From JBJXGE01 sp046154185 (GTDB lineage Bacteria; Planctomycetota; UBA8108; UBA1146; JAJFFE01), in NCBI GenBank assembly GCA_046154185.1, contig JBJXGE010000049.1, positions 29,789 to 93,788 of the forward strand: a DNA stretch of 64,000 nucleotides, given 5' to 3'. The notes below the pieces were generated by a model, which searched no databases, was not told the origin of the DNA, and saw only the letters and a program-made list of their open reading frames with translations. The translations under genes were made by a program, and so were the position numbers. Positions 33,601 through 41,106 of this stretch are shown piece after piece. Each line of letters starts with the position of its first letter. The stretch's first letter is position 1.

Positions 33601-35433
33601 ATGCGGATGAGTTGCAAGAGGCTGTTTCTCCTCGCGACGTTTTCGTTGTGCCTAGGGTTGATCTCGCAGACTTTCGGGCAACCCTGCGTCATCCCGGATG
33701 ACGGTTCCGGAACGGTCAGTTTGCCGCCGAATCCCTGCGGCTACGTGAGCCCTTCGGATCTACACATGATGATCGACGGCTTGCCGCCCGGAACGACGAT
33801 CACGGTCGGCGCGGAGCACAGAAAGTTCTTCAACATCGTGCAAATGCCGGGTGGTCCACTCGGCGGTGAGGTTGAGCAATTCAACTCGTTTCTCTTCATG
33901 CAACTGAACGGCACGGGCGTACTGACGGGTTTCAGCCGCTTCATGAGCTTGCAGTTGCAATGCATGACGTTCACGGAACCGCGCCCGATCGGCGCTCCGT
34001 TTCAAAGCTTCGACACCGAGATGTTCCAAATGCAGGGTCAGATCATCGGTGATCCTGACTTCGACTTGCTGCGCGTGACGGCCGGCAATGGCTTTGGACT
34101 GCCGAGTCCGGGCCACACGACGCTGACCCAACCCGGTCCCGGCGCTCCGTGGGCGGTCGATAGTTTCTTCGACATCACGTATCGCATCGAATTCGTCGGC
34201 GCGCCAGGCGGCCCACTGGCCGGCCTGAGCGGCATTACGACGGGGACGGTTCTGATGTCGACCGGGTCGCCGGTCGGCCCGCCGAATCCGGTGTCCAACC
34301 TGACATGTGCGACGCCCGCGGGCGTGCCACCGGGCACTGTTCTGCTCAACTGGATCAATCCGCCTGCCCCGCCCGTCTACGACATGATTCAAATCGATGT
34401 GAATGGCGCGGCGACGATGTTCCTGCCGGGGGCGGCGACTTCGGCGCTCGTACCGGGCTTGGCGCCCGGCGCGACTCGCACGATTTGCGTAACGGGGTTC
34501 GTTGCAGGTGTGGCCTCGCCGCCGACTTGTTGTACCGTGACGATTCCTGGCGGTGGCGTTTGTATGGTCCCAAATGACGGCTCTGGCACGGTGAGTTTGC
34601 CGCCGATCGGCTGCAGTTACTTGAGTCCGATGGACGTGCACGAAATCATCGCCGGTTTGCCGGCTGGAACGACGATCGAACTCGGCGCCGAACACGCGCA
34701 ATTCTTCAACGTGGTGCAAATGCCGGGCGGCGTGCTCGGCGGCGAAGTCGAGCAATTCAACTCGATCGTGACGCTCGAGCTGCAGGGCACGGGCAGCCTG
34801 AGTACGTTTACGCGCGTCGTCACGATGCAGCTCCAGTGTGAAGCGCACTCGGCACCGCGCATGTTCGGCGCGCCGGTGCAAGATTTCGACACGGAAATGA
34901 TGGCCATGCAGGGCCAGATCATCGGTGATCCCGATTTCGATCTGCTGAGGATCACGGGTGGCGGTATCTTCGGCTTGCCGAGCCCTGGTCATACGACGCT
35001 GACTCTGTCGCCGACCGGCGGAAGCTGGGCGGTCGATAGTTTCTTCGACATCACGTACGAAATCGAATTCGTCGGCGCGCCGGGCGGCCTGTTGGGCGGC
35101 ATGTCCGGCTCCACCACCGCGACGATTCGCATGACGACGGGCGGACCGGGTTCGGAGCCGTTCTTCATGCGGGGCGACCCGAACCGCGACGGCTCGGTGA
35201 ACATCGGCGACGCGATTACGATCTTGTCCGCGTTGTTCTCCGGTGGAGCGGCGGCATCGTGTGCTGACTCGGCGGACGTCAACGATGACGGCGGGGTCAA
35301 TATCGCCGACGCCATTACCGTGCTGAGCTTCTTGTTCAGCATGGGAGTTCCGCCGCCTCCGCCAGGCGGGGTCTGCGGTCCGGATCCGACGGCCGACATG
35401 CTCGATTGCGACTCGTATCGGCCGTGTCCGTAA
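33601..35433 (+). CDS. Secreted dockerin protein with a duplicated 195-residue module
   Basis: 610 residues from the ATG at 33601, preceded by GGAGGG; the longer frame upstream has no coding features. A signal peptide ends near ISQTFGQP (residue 26). Two related modules follow (about residues 28-221 and 321-514), both with DDGSGTVSLPP or NDGSGTVSLPP, FFNxVQMPGG, GGEVEQFNS, MQGQIIGDPDFDLLR, GLPSPGHTTLT and WAVDSFFDITY, separated by a region like a fibronectin III domain (NPVSNLTCATPAGVPPG). Residues 522-609 are a dockerin pair (GDPNRDGSVNIGDA, DVNDDGGVNIADA) with a Cys-rich tail. No enzymatic motif is seen. Probably a structural or binding surface protein. Confidence 0.82.
   Translation: MRMSCKRLFLLATFSLCLGLISQTFGQPCVIPDDGSGTVSLPPNPCGYVSPSDLHMMIDGLPPGTTITVGAEHRKFFNIVQMPGGPLGGEVEQFNSFLFMQLNGTGVLTGFSRFMSLQLQCMTFTEPRPIGAPFQSFDTEMFQMQGQIIGDPDFDLLRVTAGNGFGLPSPGHTTLTQPGPGAPWAVDSFFDITYRIEFVGAPGGPLAGLSGITTGTVLMSTGSPVGPPNPVSNLTCATPAGVPPGTVLLNWINPPAPPVYDMIQIDVNGAATMFLPGAATSALVPGLAPGATRTICVTGFVAGVASPPTCCTVTIPGGGVCMVPNDGSGTVSLPPIGCSYLSPMDVHEIIAGLPAGTTIELGAEHAQFFNVVQMPGGVLGGEVEQFNSIVTLELQGTGSLSTFTRVVTMQLQCEAHSAPRMFGAPVQDFDTEMMAMQGQIIGDPDFDLLRITGGGIFGLPSPGHTTLTLSPTGGSWAVDSFFDITYEIEFVGAPGGLLGGMSGSTTATIRMTTGGPGSEPFFMRGDPNRDGSVNIGDAITILSALFSGGAAASCADSADVNDDGGVNIADAITVLSFLFSMGVPPPPPGGVCGPDPTADMLDCDSYRPCP
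33684..34263 (+). repeat. First copy of duplicated module in the dockerin protein
   Basis: Encodes residues 28-221 and is paired with 34561-35142. Long identical peptides, such as QGQIIGDPDFDLLR, SPGHTTLT, AVDSFFDITY and EFVGAPGG, show an internal duplication of about 580 bases. Confidence 0.85.
34561..35142 (+). repeat. Second copy of duplicated module in the dockerin protein
   Basis: Encodes residues 321-514 and matches 33684-34263 over its full length, with only one codon more. Divergence is spread evenly, so the duplication is not very recent. Confidence 0.85.
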
Positions 35434-35472
35434 TGATGGCGTGATCGGAGCAGATTGATTTCTGCTTCGCCG

Positions 35473-35518
35473 GCAGGGAGATCCACGAGCGGTCGGGGAT
35501 CTCCCTGCTGGTGTTTTT
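35473..35518 (+). terminator. Rho-independent terminator after the dockerin gene
   Basis: A perfect 12-base stem (GCAGGGAGATCC at 35473-35484 with GGATCTCCCTGC at 35497-35508), a 12-base loop, then TGGTGTTTTT. It lies 40 bases after the stop and ends about 32 bases before the RND exporter start, so the exporter needs a promoter inside or downstream of this hairpin, or read-through. Confidence 0.8.
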
Positions 35519-35549
35519 CTGGAACCCACATTTTGGCGGATGAGACTTC

Positions 35550-38303
35550 ATGCCGTTCTTCGGGTGGCTGAGCGAGTTGGCGCAGCGTTATCCGCTGCGT
35601 TTCGTCGCCGGAGTGATCATTGTGCTAGCGGCGAGCTTGCCAGGATTGTGGCGGCTCGAGCTGCGCACCGACGGACATGCCTTGGTGCCGCGGGACGCGC
35701 CCGAGGCGGCGGTCGACGCGGCGGTGCGAAAAAAGTTCGGCATCACCGACCCGTTGATCGTGTTAGTTCGCACCGAAGTTGCTGGCGGAATTCTCACGCA
35801 AGCGTGTCTCGATCTAGTCGCCCGACTTTCGACGGATCTCGCTAAGCTCGACGGCATCGCGGTCGGCAGCGTGCGAAGTCTCGCCACTGAGCCGAGCGAT
35901 CGATTTCGACCGGGGACGATTCAATACTACCCACTACTCGAGCCATTTCCGGCGACGCCAGCGGAACTCGAACGGCTGCGCGGCGACTTGCGAGCGCTCG
36001 AGATTTATCACGGGATCTTGGTCGCGAACGACGAGAGCAGCGCCGCGATCGTCGCGGGCGTGGCGGACGAAGCGGACCGCATCGAGCTCTACGTGCGAGT
36101 GCGGAAATTGGTGGCATCGTCGTCGGCGGTGGTTGGAGCGCGCGTCGATGTCATCGGCGCGCCGGTCGCGGAGGCGCTGTTAGGCGTCCATATCCTGAAT
36201 GACTTGGGCATTCCCACCCGATTTTTGCGCGACGCGCACGTTCCGCGCGGCGAGCTGCTCGCGAATGCGGGGATCACGTTTCACGCCCGAGATTGGCTCG
36301 CCGAGCACATCGGATTGTTGCCGGTCGCACTGTTGACGATGTTCGGCGTTTTTCTCGCAGCTTTTCGCAGCTTCAAGATGGCGTTGTTACCGCTCTTCGA
36401 AGTCGGAACGTGTTTGGTGTTCGTGTTTGGAATCATGGGCTACTGCGGGACGCCGGTTTATTTGACGACGGCGGTGCTGCCGATCATTTTGGCATTTGTC
36501 GGTGTCACGGACGACATCCACGTGCTTGCGCGATATCGAGCTCGGCGCGGTGTTGACCCCGACGGTACGCCGACGGCGGTTCGACAAGTCATGCGCGAGT
36601 TGGTCCGGCCGCTGGTGCTGACGTCGCTCACGACGGGCTGCGGTTTTTTCTCGTTTGTTTTCGCGCCGCTCGAGCCGCTGAAGGCATTCGGCGCTTATGC
36701 AGTGCTTGGCGTCGCGTATTGTCTGGTGTGGTCGTTGTGTTTGACCCCGGTGCTGTTGCTGATTCTCAAGCCGCGCGGGTCGCGCGCGGCCGTTGCCGAG
36801 CGCGGCGTGGACGGCGGGCCGTGGGGGGTGTTTGTTGTATGGTTACGCCGGTCGCGCGGGGTCGTGTTGGTCGGTGCCTTGGCGATTGCGGTGCTGTCGC
36901 CGTTTGGGATCAGCAAGGTGCAAGTGCAGGATAGTTGGATCGACGGCTTTTCTCCTGAGAGCGAATTTCGCGCGGCGACCGAGCATTTCAACGCGCACTA
37001 CTTTGGCGCCCACTTGTTGCAGTTGCAGGTGACGGCGCCAAACGTGCAGTTTTCGGGCGAGATCGGCGAAGCGCAGTTGGAGATGACGCGCTTGAATTTG
37101 CCGGTCGGCGCGGCGGAGATCCCGAAAGAAGTGCTGGCGGATCCGCGGCTCTTGTCCGCGGCGTGGCTGACGGTGTCGCGGATTGAGCCGAAAATGGAAG
37201 AGCTCGACGGCAAGCTCATCGAGAACACGAATCGCAGTTGGACGATGTCGGTGTCCAGCGCTTCGATTGTCGATGGCGTGTTGCGCATCGACGTGCCGAC
37301 GACGGAAGGGTCGGCGCGTTTTTCGTTGCAGCCACGCGCCGGCGAGAAGTTGCGCTATGAGATTCACGTGCAGGGATTCATGCGGCCGCCGGCGCTGGCG
37401 AGACTCAAGTCGTTCGCGCAGTTTTTGGCGGGGCAAGCGGATTTGGCGGTGGGGGGCGTCTTGAGTGCGGTCAACTATCTTGAGACGACGCAGTACATCA
37501 TGAAGACCCGCGCGGTCGGCGGGCGCACGTTGCCCGAGGTGCCGCGGCCGATTCTAGTGTTATGGCGAAACTACGAGCGATTGCGCGGCGCGCCGCGGCG
37601 TGGCGAAGTGATGAGTGATGATTACAGCCAGACGCTGCTCACAGTTTTCTTGCGCCATGCGAATTTCGTCGACACTGCCGAGCTCTTGGCGCGCATGCGG
37701 GATTATGCCGAGCGCGAACTCAGGCCGGCGGGTTTTTCGATCGAAGTGGCGGGCGATGTCGCGGTGAGTCAGAGCATGATTCGGGCGGTTGTCGATGGAC
37801 AAGTGCGGTCGATTGTCGGCTCGCTGGTTTCGGTGTTGCTCGTGTGCGTGTTGTTGCAGCGGTCGCTCAAGCGGGGCGTGTTGTGCGTAATCCCGTGCAC
37901 GCTGGCGCTGGCGTTGAGCGTGGCGGGGATGGGATGGCTCGGCGTTCCGCTCGGCGTGGCGACGTCGATGTTTTTGAGTATGACGCTGGGAATCGGCGTT
38001 GATCACGGCATTTATTTGGTCGATCGGTACCGCGCGCACCGGGCGGAGCGGTCGAGCGATGGCGCGCTGGTGGCGGCGCTCGGTGAGACCGGCGCGTCGG
38101 TCGTGATCGACGCGCTGGCGGTGTCGCTCGGGTTCGGAGTTCTCGTGCTGTCGACGGTGCCGGCGAACGCGCGCCTCGGCATCCTCTCCGTCACCGGTAT
38201 CGCGGCGTGCCTCCTCGCCACGCTTCTGATTCTCTCTGCGCTCCTCCTCTCGCCGGTGCAAGACTCGTCCGATGTCGGTCCTCGAACGACACCTGGCGCG
38301 TGA
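35550..38303 (+). CDS. RND-superfamily (MMPL-type) exporter
   Basis: 917 residues with two halves: helix 1, a periplasmic domain, five helices, then the same again, giving about 12 membrane helices. Conserved intramembrane motifs are GVTDDIHVLARYR (about 315-327) and GIGVDHGIYLVDRYR (about 813-827), with the proton-relay Asp pair in the first and an Asp-His in the second. The N-terminal AASLPGLWRLELRTDGHALVP is typical of the hopanoid/lipid-exporter branch (MMPL, HpnN-like). It should move lipids or hydrophobic molecules out of the cytoplasmic membrane. Its substrate is unknown; it sits 3.5 kb from the enediyne cassette, but adjacency alone is no evidence of a link. Confidence 0.88.
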   Translation: MPFFGWLSELAQRYPLRFVAGVIIVLAASLPGLWRLELRTDGHALVPRDAPEAAVDAAVRKKFGITDPLIVLVRTEVAGGILTQACLDLVARLSTDLAKLDGIAVGSVRSLATEPSDRFRPGTIQYYPLLEPFPATPAELERLRGDLRALEIYHGILVANDESSAAIVAGVADEADRIELYVRVRKLVASSSAVVGARVDVIGAPVAEALLGVHILNDLGIPTRFLRDAHVPRGELLANAGITFHARDWLAEHIGLLPVALLTMFGVFLAAFRSFKMALLPLFEVGTCLVFVFGIMGYCGTPVYLTTAVLPIILAFVGVTDDIHVLARYRARRGVDPDGTPTAVRQVMRELVRPLVLTSLTTGCGFFSFVFAPLEPLKAFGAYAVLGVAYCLVWSLCLTPVLLLILKPRGSRAAVAERGVDGGPWGVFVVWLRRSRGVVLVGALAIAVLSPFGISKVQVQDSWIDGFSPESEFRAATEHFNAHYFGAHLLQLQVTAPNVQFSGEIGEAQLEMTRLNLPVGAAEIPKEVLADPRLLSAAWLTVSRIEPKMEELDGKLIENTNRSWTMSVSSASIVDGVLRIDVPTTEGSARFSLQPRAGEKLRYEIHVQGFMRPPALARLKSFAQFLAGQADLAVGGVLSAVNYLETTQYIMKTRAVGGRTLPEVPRPILVLWRNYERLRGAPRRGEVMSDDYSQTLLTVFLRHANFVDTAELLARMRDYAERELRPAGFSIEVAGDVAVSQSMIRAVVDGQVRSIVGSLVSVLLVCVLLQRSLKRGVLCVIPCTLALALSVAGMGWLGVPLGVATSMFLSMTLGIGVDHGIYLVDRYRAHRAERSSDGALVAALGETGASVVIDALAVSLGFGVLVLSTVPANARLGILSVTGIAACLLATLLILSALLLSPVQDSSDVGPRTTPGA

Positions 38304-38482
38304 AGTGATCGTGAAGTCCACGCGCGCAGTTCAACACGCGCGAAGTGCGACCGGATTGTGCCGATCGTCCGCGGGCGGTCGCTCGAAGTTCTGGCGCGCG
38401 TCATTTTGCGCAAACTCGAATCGGCACTCTTCGTGCGTTGAATGTCGCCGCTGGCGGCGTGCCCCAAGAAACTCGGGGAGTC

Positions 38483-39469
38483 ATGCACAGTCGTTGCGTT
38501 CTCAAGGGCGCGACATATCTCATCACGCGACGCACGGCGCTGCGTCAATGTCTTCTCAAACAACGCGATTTGCCGGTCGTCGAACATGCCATCAAGTTTT
38601 GTCTGGCGCATGCGGCCGCGAAGTACGGCGTGAGCATCCACGCGTTTGAGTTTCTTTGGACGCACTATCATTTGGTGGTAACAGACAGGCTCGGCTACTT
38701 ACCGCTCTTTGAAGCCTGGTTAAACCGGCATGTCGCGCTGATCGCGAAGATCCTCCGCGGCATCGACGAGAACGTGTTCGCGACGGGTTCATATTCTGCG
38801 GTTTCGCTGAACGCGCCGATCGCCGGCGACATCGACAAGCCGCCGAGGCTGCTCGAGACGCCCGAGGACGTGCTCGCGGCGATGGACTACGTGGAGTTGA
38901 ACTGCGTCGAGTCTCGACTCGTGTCGAGTCCCGGCCTTTGGCCTGGAGTCACGTCTTGGCTGCGTCGACTCAATGAGCCCGAAGTGATCGAGCGGCCCAG
39001 AGTCTTCTTTTCGAAGACCTCCGAACTGGTTCCGGAGACGGCGACGCTCGTCATCGAAAAGCCAACGATATTCCGTGACATGGATCTCGCCGAGTTCGCG
39101 CGGATGCGGACGAAACGGCTGCAGGCAAAGCAGGCGAGTTTGCTGGCGGACTTCGCCGAACGAGGCCTCAAGTTCCTGGGGCTCCGGAATATTCTGCGCA
39201 TGAAGCACACGGACCGTGCGACGAGCTTCGAGCGGTGTGGTGGGCTCAATCCGCACCTCGCGGGCAAGGACCGCAGCATTCGCATCGGACGTATCCGAGC
39301 GCTGCGCGCGTTTCGCCGTCAGCACCGCGACGCGCTCATCGCGTTCGCGACCGAACGCGCGGTCGAATTCCCGGCCGGAACGTATCGGATGCGCGTGCTG
39401 CACGCCGTGAACGTACGTTTCCCGGAATGCTGCCCGGAACCGCTTCGGCCCGAGCCGCTGCCGACGTGA
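38483..39469 (+). CDS. HUH-type transposase-like protein (Y1/REP-associated family)
   Basis: 328 residues from the ATG at 38483; the frame upstream to 38345 has no family features. The N-terminal YLITRRTALRQ strand, the metal-binding HUH pair in FLWTHYHLVVTD and the conserved Tyr in MDYVELNCVESRLV (usual form YxxxNPVxAGLV) match the Y1_Tnp/TnpA_REP superfamily. The C-terminal half is a long basic region without clear motifs. No inverted repeats or IS ends were found around it, so it looks like a single-copy, perhaps domesticated, RAYT-like enzyme that nicks single-stranded DNA. Confidence 0.75.
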   Translation: MHSRCVLKGATYLITRRTALRQCLLKQRDLPVVEHAIKFCLAHAAAKYGVSIHAFEFLWTHYHLVVTDRLGYLPLFEAWLNRHVALIAKILRGIDENVFATGSYSAVSLNAPIAGDIDKPPRLLETPEDVLAAMDYVELNCVESRLVSSPGLWPGVTSWLRRLNEPEVIERPRVFFSKTSELVPETATLVIEKPTIFRDMDLAEFARMRTKRLQAKQASLLADFAERGLKFLGLRNILRMKHTDRATSFERCGGLNPHLAGKDRSIRIGRIRALRAFRRQHRDALIAFATERAVEFPAGTYRMRVLHAVNVRFPECCPEPLRPEPLPT

Positions 39470-39690
39470 CGCTCTCACCCCTTCTCTCGCCGGCATCTTC
39501 GAACAATTTCACGCGTCCGCCGCCGACGCGCGGAACCGTCGTCTTCACATCCGCGCGTCGCGTCACTCCGTGCTCGAAAAACCGCCATCAGTCGCCGCAA
39601 AAATCCTCCGATTCCGCGCGTACTCCCGCGCATCAACCGGGCACTTCCCGCATTCCGGTAAGGTTCCGACGGATCACCCGCCCGCAACCT

Positions 39691-39729
39691 GGTTCGAGTT
39701 TGATTTTGATTTGGTTCAGGTTTGATTTG
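39691..39729. repeat. Short AT-rich imperfect direct repeat
   Basis: GGTTCGAGTTTGATTTT at 39691-39707 and GGTTCAGGTTTGATTTG at 39713-39729, 22 bases apart start to start. It lies between convergent 3' ends of the transposase-like and SGNH genes, in a region otherwise without features, and is markedly T-rich compared with its surroundings. Confidence 0.5.
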
Positions 39730-39741
39730 AATCTTACGGGG

Positions 39742-40869
39742 TTACTTGTCTTTGCGAGGATTTGTACTCTCCGCCACTAATCCTTCGCTCCGTAGATAGC
39801 GGGCGATTTCTTCGGCGGCGAGTTCGTGGCCGCGCGCGTTCCAATGCGCGTGCTCGTGCAACTGTTCGCCGCGTGACGACCTGAGCGCGAAGAACTCGGA
39901 GAGACTGTGAACCGGTATCGACAAGCGGACGCACGACTCGACGATCGTATTCTCGATGAACAGCGCGTCAGGAAACGCCTGCGCCTGCTCCGGGGGCAGA
40001 ACGAGCACAACGAGTTTTGCGCCGGACGCGCGCACGGACGCGTTCAATCGCTCGAGCAGAAACTTGGTCAAGGCGACCTTTTGGCGATATGCGCGCTCGG
40101 GCTCGAACCACCCGCTTCGGCGTTGAATTCTGCTCATCGCAAAACGACTAGCATCCACGAGTCGAATTGATGGCGCGACCGCGAACTCCGTGTTGTCGAG
40201 CAGGCTCTCGAGCGGCGCGACCGGCACGCCGCTCAGGCGAAAGCCGCCAACCGCGACCGGATCCGCGACAAAGTACGGCTTCGGATACTGAAACACCGAC
40301 TGGCCATTGCGGTGGAAGTCGTGGAGGAAAAACCCCAACAGCACGAGGTCGGGTCGATAGCGCGCGCCCTCGAGTTCCCAAAGCAATGTTTGCTGATCGG
40401 TTCCATAGCCGTTGACACCGAGGTTGAGAACTTCGGTCGCCGGCAGCAAGCTTTCGAGACGCGCGGCGTAGGTGGCGTTGTCCGCGACCAAGAGTCCATA
40501 GGTATAGGAGTCGCCGAGCGCCAGAATTCGCTGCGTACCATCCGCCTTCGCCTCCGCGTGCTCTCTTTGCCCGCGCACTCCGCGGGAATTGTGATGGATC
40601 GAGCCATTGACGAAGTTGGGCTTTGAGCGCCAGCCAAGTTGCGGATCGTAACTGACATCTTCCGCGAATCTTCGCTGCTCTGGTGAACTCTCGCGCACGC
40701 GAAGAATCCAGTACGCGTCGGAGTCGGGATTGCGAAACGAGCTCGGAGTCGTCGTCAAACGCAAGCAGGACTCAACGAGCGAAAGCGTGAAGACCGTCGA
40801 GCCGACGAGCAGCAGTATTCGCTTGCGCACAGCGCCGCGCGTGGTCGTGCCGGCCATTTCTTTTCCCAT
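39742..40869 (-). CDS. Membrane-anchored SGNH hydrolase
   Basis: 375 residues from the ATG at 40869; a later ATG at 40854 is also possible. One N-terminal membrane helix (RILLLVGSTVFTLSLVESCL) anchors it. Catalytic Ser is in LALGDSYTYG (block I), the Gly/Asn of LGVNGYGTDQQ blocks II/III, and block V is HAHWNARGHELAA, with the His of HWN. Proteins like this are common in planctomycetes and may deacetylate or de-esterify polysaccharides. It is divergent from the giant lipoprotein gene. Confidence 0.82.
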   Translation of the reverse strand: MGKEMAGTTTRGAVRKRILLLVGSTVFTLSLVESCLRLTTTPSSFRNPDSDAYWILRVRESSPEQRRFAEDVSYDPQLGWRSKPNFVNGSIHHNSRGVRGQREHAEAKADGTQRILALGDSYTYGLLVADNATYAARLESLLPATEVLNLGVNGYGTDQQTLLWELEGARYRPDLVLLGFFLHDFHRNGQSVFQYPKPYFVADPVAVGGFRLSGVPVAPLESLLDNTEFAVAPSIRLVDASRFAMSRIQRRSGWFEPERAYRQKVALTKFLLERLNASVRASGAKLVVLVLPPEQAQAFPDALFIENTIVESCVRLSIPVHSLSEFFALRSSRGEQLHEHAHWNARGHELAAEEIARYLRSEGLVAESTNPRKDK

Positions 40870-41018
40870 AAAACGATGATCGCTTCCCGCTGACGAGCTT
40901 CCGCTCGTACTGCCACACCCGAGTGTCCTGTTCCGCACATTGCCGCACGACGAGTACCCGCGTCAAGCCACCCGACGCGCTCGGAACTGCGCGCCGGGAG
41001 CGGCGTGTCAGCGAGTCC

Positions 41019-41047
41019 TTCAGACGACTTCGGTAACGACCGATAAC
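41019..41047 (+). promoter_or_regulatory. Candidate promoter of the giant lipoprotein gene
   Basis: TTCAGA at 41019-41024 (four of six to -35), 17-base spacer, GATAAC at 41042-41047 (four of six to -10). Transcription would begin near 41054, giving a 53-base leader with a small hairpin (CCCAC/GTGGG, 41060-41075) and a GGAG site 7 bases before the ATG. Confidence 0.35.
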
Positions 41048-41106
41048 TCTACTCATGTACCCACGGCGACGTGGGGGGGTCTCAATGTCACTAATGGAGT
41101 AACCAG

